DNA of 64,000 nucleotides from Neoehrlichia mikurensis. GTDB lineage: Bacteria > Pseudomonadota > Alphaproteobacteria > Rickettsiales > Anaplasmataceae. The notes below the pieces were generated by a model that saw nothing but the letters and a program-made list of their open reading frames with translations, searched no databases and was not told the DNA's origin. The DNA is taken from positions 558,001-622,000 of the forward strand of contig NZ_CP066557.1 in NCBI RefSeq assembly GCF_019186785.1. The letters are read 5' to 3'. Below are positions 48,041-57,322 of this stretch, one piece after another. Every line of letters begins with the position of its first letter. Position 1 is the stretch's first letter. Position numbers and translations under genes: made by a program.

Positions 48041-48662
48041 TAGAATTTCATAGTAATTTATTTGTTAATGCAGTAAAGAAATTTTAAGAATGTTAATTTG
48101 ATACTGTTTTCTTGATATTGCTGTAATGATCTTAATTTAAGCTAAAGAAATGTTACTTTAATTTAATGATAAAAGAGATAGTAATTTGGAATATAGCTTT
48201 ATGGGCTATTTTGCTTGATCGTCTATATATTTATAGCTATTGAGCAAAAAACGTAGGGAAGTTTTTAACAAGCTTTTATGCATATTTTTTTGTTAGTAAA
48301 ATTTAATGTTGAATTTAAATTTTTTTATTTCAGCTATTATACTATAACGTCCCTTAAGTATCTTTGAAAAAATAAGTATGTATTTGCCCAAGATTGTTAT
48401 ACATTAGGTTTTTTTTAGTGATAAAATAATACTGATATTATAGTTATGTAGATAATTAGAGCTACATATAATGAGATTTAATTTTATGCTAAAAGTAATT
48501 TAATGTTTTATGAATAATATTGTTAGCATTATGCTTTCTTATCAAATTATTGTAATAAGTCAAAAATGTATAAATTTTTATATATAGTTACCTTATAACT
48601 AGTTTGTATTGCTACTTTTTTAATAACTTCAAAATATGGTAGGATTAGATTTTGGTATATTG

Positions 48663-48770
48663 CTAGAAAATATCTTTGGTGACATGATTATCAGTAAACT
48701 TAGCAGGAGCATGTCTATCTTAAAATTTTTTAAATATCGTAGCTAATTTTTGAGTTATATGATTGTGATA
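48663..48770 (-). pseudogene. C-terminal coding remnant similar to 858-965
   Basis: Reads NHITQKLATIFKKF, an in-frame stop, then DRHAPAKFTDNHVTKDIF and a second stop. The KFTDNHV core matches KFTDDHV in the remnant at 858-965. Both sit in decayed intergenic DNA. Original gene unknown. Confidence 0.3.
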
Positions 48771-48812
48771 TTTAATATAATTAAAGTGATAACTTTAATT
48801 TTGATCGGATAT

Positions 48813-50090
48813 TTAAAAAGTATCTTTATAATATGCTCTTAATAGTATTATTGCAAATAAACATCCACCTATGATTGCCATGATACCTCCAAATGCAAAA
48901 CAAATTTTTGCTAGTATTGATACAGTATTTGGTAAATATGCTACCTTCCGTAAAGTACCATATCCACCTAATAATTGTAGTCCAGTAATATGTAAGAATT
49001 GTCCTATGCTATAAATATATATTTGACACGTACTAAGGCGTATATGTACTGTGTAAAGATTTAATTTTGGCATTAACCAGTATATAAATCCCATAAATGC
49101 TATGCTCATTCCTACAATAGATCCATGATAGTGTGCAGGTATTGTAACAGTGCCATTTACGCTCATAATTCCTAAAATGCCACCATATGTGAATAATATA
49201 ATAGAACATAATAAATGATGATTGTTATGCTGTATGAGAGATCGTATATTATAAAGTGCAAATATAATAATGAACGTAGGTATTATTCCTTCTGCAATAC
49301 GCATATGCCATGTAAAAAAGTTTGTTAAAATTGGTGAAGTAGTAGAATATAATGCATAGGGGAAAATAGCAAATACTACAGAGATAGTATTCATGTATAA
49401 TACCATTTTTAAAATGCGTGGATGATAGTTATTAATAATTATTATATATACTATAAGTAGTGCTTGGCTAAAAATAGCTTGCAATAGATGTCCACCTCCC
49501 CAAAATAAATTTTCGTATAATAGCAAATGATCAGAAATTTTATGAGTAGTAGCATATGCCATGATAAAACATGCCATTACAATAGTAAACATAATTGCTA
49601 TTCCCTTTACTCCTGTAAATATTATGTGCTTGTCACATTTAGAATGTGTTACTGATAATATAGAATTAAATGTGATACTTAATAAAAATAACCATAAACC
49701 TGTAAAAAATATAAAATTGTCAATTACAGGAATATAATTGTTTTTTACAGCAACGGTATTTGGTATGAAAGCAGATAAAATTATTAAAATAGTACCGCAA
49801 AAAGCTATAAGCCATAAGTAGTGAAAAGATTTTATGTTTGTATTGTTATCAATCATTAAATTTGAAATTATTGCAATAATAGAACACATCCAGACTAGTA
49901 CTGATAAATTAACATGTATTACAAGAGATATGTCAAATATATTGTTGTATGATAATAACAGTGATTTTAAAAAAGGTAGTCTTAAAAAAACTATGGCAAC
50001 TGATAGTATACCAGATAAAGATAAAGCACATACACCTAAGAATAGCCATTTTTTGCATAAATAAATATTACTATTGTTGATGTATTTCAT
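48813..50090 (-). CDS. Atypical heme-copper oxidase subunit I-like protein
   Basis: A 425-residue, strongly hydrophobic protein with about twelve membrane helices. It has His residues at the sites expected of an oxidase subunit I: DISLVIHVNLSVLVWM (low-spin heme ligand region), ENLFWGGGHLLQAIFSQ (CuB region) and TIPAHYHGSIVGMSIAFMGFIYWLMPKL. It lacks the usual HPEVY and the HH pair, and no subunit II or III is next to it. Proteins of this kind are annotated cbb3- or b(o/a)3-like in alphaproteobacteria; redox role is unproven. It might instead be a nitric oxide or quinol-linked relative. It is divergent from pgsA, and SURF1 lies on the far side of the spacer. Confidence 0.8.
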   Translation of the reverse strand: MKYINNSNIYLCKKWLFLGVCALSLSGILSVAIVFLRLPFLKSLLLSYNNIFDISLVIHVNLSVLVWMCSIIAIISNLMIDNNTNIKSFHYLWLIAFCGTILIILSAFIPNTVAVKNNYIPVIDNFIFFTGLWLFLLSITFNSILSVTHSKCDKHIIFTGVKGIAIMFTIVMACFIMAYATTHKISDHLLLYENLFWGGGHLLQAIFSQALLIVYIIIINNYHPRILKMVLYMNTISVVFAIFPYALYSTTSPILTNFFTWHMRIAEGIIPTFIIIFALYNIRSLIQHNNHHLLCSIILFTYGGILGIMSVNGTVTIPAHYHGSIVGMSIAFMGFIYWLMPKLNLYTVHIRLSTCQIYIYSIGQFLHITGLQLLGGYGTLRKVAYLPNTVSILAKICFAFGGIMAIIGGCLFAIILLRAYYKDTF

Positions 50091-50261
50091 ATTATAATAT
50101 TATAGGTATTGCTAATTTAACTAGTTTGATGTTTGATATGAAATGTATTATACATATCATTATAGTGTTAAGCCATAATGATTTTTACAATATTTGAAAA
50201 ATTATTGAAGTTATTTTTGATATTATTATCATAAGTGAAATAATTTGGGTTATATTTTGTT
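50091..50261. other. Divergent spacer
   Basis: 170 bases between the oxidase-like gene and pgsA; both promoters should lie here. Nothing further recognised. Confidence 0.35.
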
Positions 50262-50810
50262 ATGAATTATTTGCGAAAGGTTTTGCCTAATCTGTTAACA
50301 GTACTTAGAGTAATGGCAATTCCTGCAATAGTAATAAGTTTTTACATAAAAAGTGATAACTCTTCTATTATAACACTTACTATATTTGTTTTTGCATGTA
50401 TTACAGATTTTTTTGATGGATATCTTGCACGTATGTGGAAGACACAGTCAAAATTTGGTAAGTTATTTGATCCGATAGCTGATAAACTGATTTTTATATC
50501 TACTGTTATTATGTTAACTTATATACATAAGATTACAAATATTACTATAATATTTGTTATTATAATGGTGTGTAGAGAGATACTCATTTCAGGATTACGT
50601 GAATTTTTGATTACTATGAATATAAAAATTCCTGTAATTAGATTAGGTAAAGCAAAAACATTAGTGCAAATGGTAGCTATTGGGATGTTAATTGTTGATA
50701 ATGAAATTGTTGTATTTATTGGTGAAGTGATGTTAATTATAGCAACAATATTAACGGTATATTCTGGATATGTTTATGCATGCGTAGCCTTTAAAAGGTT
50801 TAGTGATTAA
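50262..50810 (+). CDS. pgsA: CDP-diacylglycerol-glycerol-3-phosphate phosphatidyltransferase
   Basis: Makes phosphatidylglycerophosphate, the precursor of phosphatidylglycerol. The 182-residue membrane protein contains the CDP-alcohol phosphatidyltransferase motif DGYLARMWKTQSKFGKLFD-PIAD with the catalytic aspartates. N-terminal MNYLRKVLPNLLTVLRVMAIPA is typical for PgsA. It stands alone and converges with purH. Confidence 0.95.
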   Translation: MNYLRKVLPNLLTVLRVMAIPAIVISFYIKSDNSSIITLTIFVFACITDFFDGYLARMWKTQSKFGKLFDPIADKLIFISTVIMLTYIHKITNITIIFVIIMVCREILISGLREFLITMNIKIPVIRLGKAKTLVQMVAIGMLIVDNEIVVFIGEVMLIIATILTVYSGYVYACVAFKRFSD

Positions 50811-50846
50811 TAACAACTTGATCATAAATTAGTATATCATTTATGT

Positions 50847-50876
50847 ATTCAGGTATTTTTTTATAGTTACCTGAAT
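50847..50876. terminator. Possible bidirectional terminator between pgsA and purH
   Basis: A 9-base perfect stem (ATTCAGGTA, 50847-50855, with TACCTGAAT, 50868-50876) around a 12-base T-rich loop. It lies between the convergent ends of pgsA and purH. The lack of a clean T run after the right arm keeps confidence low. Confidence 0.4.
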
Positions 50877-50900
50877 GATTATGGGTTTAAGGGTTGAATA

Positions 50901-52412
50901 TTAATGATAAAAATTTCTAATATTAGTAAAAAACATAGCAATTTTTTGGTTATCTGCTTCTTGTATTATGATTTTATCACGAATTGAACCTCCAGGCTGA
51001 ACAATTGCTATAATGTTAGCTTTTGCACTTAATATAATGTTATCTTCGAATGGGAAAAACCCGTCAGATGCTAATACTGAGTTAGTACAATCTTTTGCTT
51101 TACGTATAGCAATGTCAACACTATCTATTCTACTCATTTGTCCGGCTCCAATGCCAATAGTACAACCATTACGTGCGATTACTATAGAATTAGACTTTAC
51201 ATGTTTACATACTTTCCATGCAAATAAGAGATCGGATATTGTATTATGAGATACTGGCAACTGAGTAACTTGTTTAAAATCATTAAATGTAATATTATTG
51301 TTATTTCTTTCTTGAACTAAAAATCCTCCAATGACACTTTTAAAAGTAATATTTTCGACATTGAATGGTTTGAATAATAGCAATCTGATATTTTTTTTTA
51401 CTTTTAAAAGATCTAAAGCTTCATTATCGAAACTTGGTGCAATAACTACTTCTATGAAAAGATTACTAATTTTGTGTGCTATTTCTAAATTTACATTGTC
51501 ATTGAGAGCAATAATACCTCCAAAACTGCTCCTGGGATCACATGCAATTGCCTTATTATATGCTTCTGTAATATTGTCAGCAATTGCAACTCCGCAAGGG
51601 TTATTATGTTTAATTATTGATACTGCTGGCATTTGAAATTCATATACTATATTTATAGCAGCTTCAATATCTATAATATTATTATAGCTCAACTCTTTCC
51701 CATGTAATTGCTCAATAGGGAAGTTTGTATTAGCATTACTTGTATATAAAGCAGCTTTTTGATGTGGATTTTCTCCGATTCTTAAATTTTGTATTTTATT
51801 GCCATGTATGATAAAACTTTCCGGAAATTGCTCATTGTTATTAAACCAATTATAAATTTCAGCATCGTATGTTGATGTAAGAATAAATGCCTTTTTTGCC
51901 AAATGTTGTCTGTATTTTAAAGTTGTAGAATTATTGTTATTAATTAATTCTTGTTTTAAATTTTGATAATCATTTATATTGCTTATTACTGTTACATGGT
52001 GGAAATTTTTTCCTGCGGCTCTTAAAAGAGATATGCCACCTATATCTATATGTTCAATAATATCATCCTCTGTTGAGGATACATTGCTGACAGTGCGTGT
52101 AAAGGGATATAAATTAACAATGACTAAATCTATGTTATTTATTACAAATTTGTGTGTATCCATCTCGTGATTATTTCTTTTATTAAGGATACCTGCATAA
52201 ACTTTCGGATGAAGAGTTTTTACTCTGCCGTTCAGAATTTCAGGATAATCGGTATATTTAGATATCTCTATAGAGCTAATATTTGCTTCTTTTAAAGTAT
52301 TATATGTACTATGTGTTGCAATAATCTGTATACCACGGTCAACTAAAAATTCTGCAAGATCTATAATATTTGTCTTATCATAGACAGATATAAGAGCTGT
52401 TTTTATTTGCAT
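50901..52412 (-). CDS. purH: Bifunctional AICAR transformylase / IMP cyclohydrolase
   Basis: Last two steps of purine synthesis. The 503-residue protein has an N-terminal MGS-like cyclohydrolase domain (TALISVYDKTNIIDLAEFLVDRGI, LNGRVKTLHPKVYAGIL, HIDIGGISLLRAAGKN) and a C-terminal transformylase domain with SIIKHNNPCGVAI and SDGFFPFEDN. Length and order match the family. It closes the rseP-bamA-skp-fabZ-purH run, 12 bases after fabZ; placing purH in an envelope operon is unusual. Confidence 0.96.
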   Translation of the reverse strand: MQIKTALISVYDKTNIIDLAEFLVDRGIQIIATHSTYNTLKEANISSIEISKYTDYPEILNGRVKTLHPKVYAGILNKRNNHEMDTHKFVINNIDLVIVNLYPFTRTVSNVSSTEDDIIEHIDIGGISLLRAAGKNFHHVTVISNINDYQNLKQELINNNNSTTLKYRQHLAKKAFILTSTYDAEIYNWFNNNEQFPESFIIHGNKIQNLRIGENPHQKAALYTSNANTNFPIEQLHGKELSYNNIIDIEAAINIVYEFQMPAVSIIKHNNPCGVAIADNITEAYNKAIACDPRSSFGGIIALNDNVNLEIAHKISNLFIEVVIAPSFDNEALDLLKVKKNIRLLLFKPFNVENITFKSVIGGFLVQERNNNNITFNDFKQVTQLPVSHNTISDLLFAWKVCKHVKSNSIVIARNGCTIGIGAGQMSRIDSVDIAIRKAKDCTNSVLASDGFFPFEDNIILSAKANIIAIVQPGGSIRDKIIIQEADNQKIAMFFTNIRNFYH

Positions 52413-52424
52413 GTAGAAAACCTA

Positions 52425-52874
52425 TTAATTGGAGACAGTATTGCTAATCATGGCTAAAATATAAGCTTCAGCAACTAACTGATTATCAACATATGCATTG
52501 CACTTAAATCTACAAGTACCTTTTCTTTGGTGTATAACATTAGCATTAATAATGATAGCATCACCAGGAATAACCACTTTACGAAATTTTGCTGAATCAA
52601 TAGCAAGAAAATATACTGATTTTTTTGATACTTCATGTGAATTAAAGCTACTTACTATACAAACCATAGAAGTTTGTGCCATAGCTTCAATTATTAATAC
52701 TCCTGGCATGATAGGATTACTAGGAAAATGTCCCATAAAAAAAGGTTCATTAAAAGTGACATTCTTTATTGCTATTGCATATTGACTAGGGTTGCACTCA
52801 ATAATCCTATCAATTAATATAAAAGGATAGGAATGAGGAAGCATTTTTATAATTTGTTTAATATCAAAGTTCAT
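52425..52874 (-). CDS. fabZ: 3-hydroxyacyl-ACP dehydratase FabZ
   Basis: Dehydrates beta-hydroxyacyl-ACP in fatty acid synthesis. The 149-residue hot-dog fold protein has HSYPFILIDR, catalytic His at residue 49 in MGHFPSNPIMPGVLIIEAMAQ, and Glu at 63. In many bacteria fabZ sits between lpxD and lpxA in this same operon; here both are absent, in line with the loss of LPS in this family. It lies 17 bases after skp. Confidence 0.96.
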   Translation of the reverse strand: MNFDIKQIIKMLPHSYPFILIDRIIECNPSQYAIAIKNVTFNEPFFMGHFPSNPIMPGVLIIEAMAQTSMVCIVSSFNSHEVSKKSVYFLAIDSAKFRKVVIPGDAIIINANVIHQRKGTCRFKCNAYVDNQLVAEAYILAMISNTVSN

Positions 52875-52891
52875 ATTATTTATTGTTTGTT

Positions 52892-53437
52892 CTAGTGTAT
52901 ACTTTTTTTAATATCTACTCTAGATAACTCTTTATTGAGTTTGCTTAATACTTGATTAGATATATCAATATTAGAATCATAAAAAAGCACTTGATTATCC
53001 ATTAAAAATAGCACAATATTTGTATTGCTTGTTTTAGCAATATCTTCAGATATTTGCTTGATTTTATCATGTACTTGTTCTATAGAACTTATGTACATAT
53101 TTTCAAGCTCTGATCTCTTATTTGTAATATCTTTTTGTAGATCATCAACTTTCTTTTTAAATTCACTAACTTTTGCATTGAAGGCTTCAGAACTTAATAT
53201 ACTTTTTTGTTTTGCTAATTCATCTTCATCTTTATGAAGGCTTTCCTCTCTATTGGAAAATTCCTTTTGTAAGTCAGAACGTCTTGCATCTATTTGACTT
53301 CTGATATCTTTCATAACTAGTGCTTCAGTCATAATTTTATCTCGATTCACAAATAAGATTGACTTATTATCTGTAGCAAAAGAGCTAAAACCATAAAAAG
53401 TTACAAAAAGCACTATGTATAATATTTTTAGTTTCAT
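52892..53437 (-). CDS. skp: OmpH/Skp-like periplasmic chaperone
   Basis: A 181-residue protein with a signal peptide (MKLKILYIVLFVTFYGFSSFA) and long charged helices (ARRSDLQKEFSNREESLHKD...), as in Skp, a trimeric chaperone for outer-membrane proteins. It starts 2 bases after bamA, its usual partner. The abundant OMP-1-type barrel proteins of this genome are its likely clients. Sequence is divergent but position and layout are typical. Confidence 0.88.
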   Translation of the reverse strand: MKLKILYIVLFVTFYGFSSFATDNKSILFVNRDKIMTEALVMKDIRSQIDARRSDLQKEFSNREESLHKDEDELAKQKSILSSEAFNAKVSEFKKKVDDLQKDITNKRSELENMYISSIEQVHDKIKQISEDIAKTSNTNIVLFLMDNQVLFYDSNIDISNQVLSKLNKELSRVDIKKSIH

Positions 53438-53439
53438 TG

Positions 53440-55752
53440 TTATATACCTGTATCTGGAGAAAATCTTGGCACGTATTTTATATCAAATTTTTCTTGTTTG
53501 ATTGGGAATCCAAAATCTATCCTTACTGGTCCGAAAGGAGATTTCCATGAAAACCCAAATCCAATAGCAATTCTTAAAGATTTGCTATTATCATAGTTAT
53601 CCTGCACCTTGTAATCAAGGCCGAATAAAGTAGCTGCATCAATAAATAATGATCCCTTAATCCCTAAATTATCTGGTAATCCTATTGGAAAATCAACTTG
53701 ATTAATGAGACTAAAATAAAAATTACCTCCTAATGCGTCATAAGTTGTTTTATCCCTAGGACCTATACCAGAGATACTAAATCCCCTAATATTATTACTT
53801 CCTATGAAGAATCTTTGTCCTATTTTTACCTGTTCATTATTATAAGCAAATACATATCCTAATGATGATTTAATTTTAATGATAATATCATTATTAATTT
53901 TTTGTAAAATAGGGTGAAGGTATGTAGCAAAACCTTCAGTTTTTATGTAGTGTAAAGTACCACCAATTCCGGAAAGGGACTGTTCTATTTTGACAAAGAC
54001 ACCATTTCTTGGTTGATACATATTATCTATATTACTATAAATTAATGAATAACCAACTGAAGAATCTATATTTTTTCCTTCCTGCTCTTTTATTAAAGCA
54101 GATGCATTTCTATTTACGTTATATATATGATTATACTTATATGAATACGATAAAGCTCCTATTATATTATTTGTAATGTTATACGATAATCTTGTAGAAA
54201 ATCCCGTGCTGCTGCTGCTAAAAACAGATGTATCTGAAGGTAATATTCGTTGTTCATTAGCTTGATTTTTTTGTTGTGAGTAAAATAACCCCATTCCTAG
54301 AGATACGTTACTATCCAAAAAGTAAGGTGTTATTAAATCTATTGCACTTGAAAAATTTGTTAGAGATCTTTCAAGTTTAAAAGCAAATGTCTTGCCGGTA
54401 CCTAATAAATTACGTTCCTGTATACTGATTTTTCCTACAAGACCAGTCATTGAAGAAAACCCTGCACCTATATCAAATGACCCTGTACCTTTTTCTTTAA
54501 GATTAAAATTTAAATCAATAAGATTATCATTAATTTTTTGAGTTTCTACATTTACATCCTCAAAAAACCCTAAATTAAGCACATTTTGTTGTGATGTTTT
54601 TACTATAGATGAGTTATATACATCACCTTCTGAGATACTTAATTGACGTCTTATTACATAATCTAAAGTACGAGTATTATTTTTAATATTAATATTATTT
54701 ATGTATACATTATTACCCGTGTATATTACATATTTAACATTTACAGTATTTTCTTTTGTAATAATTTCGTATTCACTTTTTACAGTTGCAAAAAGGTTAC
54801 CTTGATTATTAAGATATGATGTAATTGCAGAGACTGAATTGTTAATTTTTGTTATATTAAAAATGTCTCCCTGTTGTGATTGTATGAATTTTTGTAAATG
54901 TGATTTTATGTCCTTATTTCCGACGAAATGTTTATCTATTGACAAAGTACTAGTACCAAATTTATATAGATTTCCTTCCTCTAAGGAAAATATAATATTT
55001 ATGCTTGAATAATCATCATTTACTTCTGATATTACTGACCTAATTTTAAAATTTATGAAACCATTATTTGTATAAAAATTATATAAATTTGCCTGATCAA
55101 GCATTAGTCTATCAATTAAATATTTTGTACTATTGCTGAAAACTTTGAAAAGCTGAGTCTCTTTTGACGCAATAATTGATTTAAGTTGATGGCTTGTGAA
55201 TGACTTATTGCCAATGAATTTTATTGTTTTAATTTTTGCTGTTACTCCTTCATTAATATTAATAGTTATATCTATACTATTATTGCCTATTTCTGTAATG
55301 TTATATGTAATCTTTACTCCTAATTTTCCTTTACTTTGATATAAAGTATATAATTGAGCTATATCTTGTTGTAGCTTTGCTTTAGTAAATATACTAAGTG
55401 CTTTTAATTGAAGTATATCATCTTTAAGATCTTTATTAGAGAATTCTTTATTCCCTTTAATATGAACATTATGAACTACAGGATTTTCTTTTAATTTTAT
55501 AATTAATTGACTGTTATTTTTAATATTTATCTCAACTTTTGAAAATAAGTGAGTGGAATACAGATTTTTTATAATTTGATCAATATTTTCTTTTGTAATT
55601 TCCCCTTTTAGCGGATGTTTTGCATAAAAATATATTGTATTGATATCCAATCTTTCATTACCATATACTTTAACAGATTTAATTTCTACTGAAAAAGCAG
55701 AAGTACTGATTGAAAAAGACAATAATAAAATTATAAAAACAATATACTTCAT
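53440..55752 (-). CDS. bamA: Outer-membrane assembly factor BamA
   Basis: Central beta-barrel of the BAM complex. The 770-residue protein has a signal peptide (MKYIVFIILLLSFSISTSAF), five POTRA-like repeats over about residues 22-390 (for example VYGNERLDINTIYFYAKHPL), and a C-terminal Omp85 barrel with the IGQRFFIGSNNIRGF motif and KSPFGPVRIDFGFPI near the end. Its final strand reads around RFSPDTGI, not the classical Phe end. It is tightly packed between rseP (5 bases) and skp (2 bases), the classical order. Confidence 0.96.
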   Translation of the reverse strand: MKYIVFIILLLSFSISTSAFSVEIKSVKVYGNERLDINTIYFYAKHPLKGEITKENIDQIIKNLYSTHLFSKVEINIKNNSQLIIKLKENPVVHNVHIKGNKEFSNKDLKDDILQLKALSIFTKAKLQQDIAQLYTLYQSKGKLGVKITYNITEIGNNSIDITININEGVTAKIKTIKFIGNKSFTSHQLKSIIASKETQLFKVFSNSTKYLIDRLMLDQANLYNFYTNNGFINFKIRSVISEVNDDYSSINIIFSLEEGNLYKFGTSTLSIDKHFVGNKDIKSHLQKFIQSQQGDIFNITKINNSVSAITSYLNNQGNLFATVKSEYEIITKENTVNVKYVIYTGNNVYINNINIKNNTRTLDYVIRRQLSISEGDVYNSSIVKTSQQNVLNLGFFEDVNVETQKINDNLIDLNFNLKEKGTGSFDIGAGFSSMTGLVGKISIQERNLLGTGKTFAFKLERSLTNFSSAIDLITPYFLDSNVSLGMGLFYSQQKNQANEQRILPSDTSVFSSSSTGFSTRLSYNITNNIIGALSYSYKYNHIYNVNRNASALIKEQEGKNIDSSVGYSLIYSNIDNMYQPRNGVFVKIEQSLSGIGGTLHYIKTEGFATYLHPILQKINNDIIIKIKSSLGYVFAYNNEQVKIGQRFFIGSNNIRGFSISGIGPRDKTTYDALGGNFYFSLINQVDFPIGLPDNLGIKGSLFIDAATLFGLDYKVQDNYDNSKSLRIAIGFGFSWKSPFGPVRIDFGFPIKQEKFDIKYVPRFSPDTGI

Positions 55753-55757
55753 ATAGT

Positions 55758-56882
55758 TTACTTTAAAATGGCTTTTATATCATTAAGAGTAGCGAAAATC
55801 ATTAAAAATAACAGTAGTATAAAACCAAGCACTGCTGCATAATTTTGAAATTTTGCACTTATGTGCTTGCGACGTAAGATGCCCTGTATTGTATATTGTA
55901 GCATATGCCCACCATCAAGCATTGGAATTGGCAACAAGTTAATAACCCCTAAATTAATGGAAATCATTCCCATGAACCATAGCACCTCATTATTTTTTAC
56001 GGAATAACCAGAATATTTTGCAATTTGTATTGGTCCACCTAACTCATTAATACTACGTTGTCCGGTAATCATTTGCCATATTGCCGTTAAAGTTGTGCAA
56101 ATCAGATTATAAGTATAAATGGAAGAGCTAATAAAGGCTGAAGTTACAGATAATTTTTGCAACTGATAATCTTGACGAAGCTGACTTGCAGAAATACCTA
56201 AGAATGGTATTTGTAACTTTCTTATAGTGCGCATTTCCGGATATATAGTAACAGTATTTTGCACATTTTGTCGCAAATATTGAATTGATAATTTTTTATT
56301 ACCATTTTCTATAATATACTTTTGAATATCTGTAAACCACTTAACATCATGATTATTTACTTTTAAAATAATATCTCCTGCAACTAATCCCGCCCTTTCT
56401 GCAACACTATTTGGTTCTACTTTACCAATAACTGCCATAGGATGCATAACTCCTTGCACGCTAAAAAAAACTGTTAATACTACTATGGCAAATAATAAGT
56501 TAGCCAAAGGGCCAGCAAAAGCAATACAAAACTTTTGCAAGAGAGATTTTTCGTAAAATGCAACAAGCTTTTCTTCGGCTGTTAAATCACTTGTTGATGC
56601 ACCAGTGCTAGCTACATTTGCATCGCCAAACATTTTTACATAGCCCCCTATTGGGATTAAGCTAAACTTCCATCTTGTCCCTGACTTATCTTTTATGCCA
56701 AACAATTCTGGACCAAATCCTATAGAAAACGCCTCAATTTTTACATTACAAATCTTAGCAACAACATAATGTCCATACTCATGTATAAAAACTATGATAG
56801 AGATTATAAATATAAAGGATGATAAATAGAAAAAACTATCATGAGCAGTACTAAATATTTTTGCCAAGGGTATCATAAACAA
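55758..56882 (-). CDS. rseP: Site-2 membrane metalloprotease RseP
   Basis: Intramembrane zinc protease; in other bacteria it cleaves anti-sigma factors and leftover signal peptides. The 374-residue protein has HEYGHYVVAK (zinc motif) in the first helix, one PDZ domain (VAERAGLVAGDIILKVN), and the second metal site LLPIPMLDGGHML with the NxxPxxxLDG pattern. One PDZ appears instead of two. It heads the rseP-bamA-skp-fabZ-purH run. Sigma-E and its anti-sigma factor are generally absent in this family, so its target is open. Confidence 0.94.
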   Translation of the reverse strand: MFMIPLAKIFSTAHDSFFYLSSFIFIISIIVFIHEYGHYVVAKICNVKIEAFSIGFGPELFGIKDKSGTRWKFSLIPIGGYVKMFGDANVASTGASTSDLTAEEKLVAFYEKSLLQKFCIAFAGPLANLLFAIVVLTVFFSVQGVMHPMAVIGKVEPNSVAERAGLVAGDIILKVNNHDVKWFTDIQKYIIENGNKKLSIQYLRQNVQNTVTIYPEMRTIRKLQIPFLGISASQLRQDYQLQKLSVTSAFISSSIYTYNLICTTLTAIWQMITGQRSINELGGPIQIAKYSGYSVKNNEVLWFMGMISINLGVINLLPIPMLDGGHMLQYTIQGILRRKHISAKFQNYAAVLGFILLLFLMIFATLNDIKAILK

Positions 56883-56961
56883 CTAACTATGATTTTTTAA
56901 CAAGTGCAATATATATTATATTAATGTGTTTGACAATAAAATATGTAATACTTACTTTAAG

Positions 56962-57258
56962 ATGAATTCAATAAGTAAGTGGGAACTAATGTTAGAGATT
57001 GATAACAAAAGAAAAAGGCTATTGTATAGAAGCTTACATAGGGGATGTAAAGAAATTGATATATTACTTGGAGGATTTGCAACTCAATATCTTTTTTTAT
57101 TGAGCGATGAAGAAATTAATGCATATGAAAAGATAGTGGATATTGATGATAAACAACTGTATGACTATATTACAGGTAAGCAGCTTATTCCTTCATCAAT
57201 TAATCATATGATGAAGTATATTATTTCTTTTAATAAAGAAAAATTCAAATTTAATTGA
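56962..57258 (+). CDS. sdhE: Succinate dehydrogenase FAD assembly factor SdhE
   Basis: Small factor helping covalent flavin attachment to SdhA. The protein (98 residues from the ATG at 56962; a GTG at 56926 would add 12) has the RGxxExD signature as RSLHRGCKEIDILLGGF, and the later DEEINAYEKIVDIDDKQLYDYITG block typical of SdhE/YgfY. It faces away from rseP and precedes the DsbD-like gene by 64 bases. Confidence 0.9.
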   Translation: MNSISKWELMLEIDNKRKRLLYRSLHRGCKEIDILLGGFATQYLFLLSDEEINAYEKIVDIDDKQLYDYITGKQLIPSSINHMMKYIISFNKEKFKFN

Positions 57259-57322
57259 AGTATATTATTTTCATAAATTCAAAAAGTATTGTAATTATGT
57301 CTTCATTAAAAAATGGTTTTGT

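Larger units (their letters stand above)
46373..48812. other. 2.4-kb gene graveyard
   Basis: The longest non-coding stretch in the window. I found several short coding remnants: an unknown C-terminal piece on minus (46882-47001), a probable ubiG piece on plus (47366-47660), a 55-codon minus piece (47877-48040), and a minus tail similar to that at 858-965 (48663-48770). The rest gives no readable gene. Confidence 0.7.
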
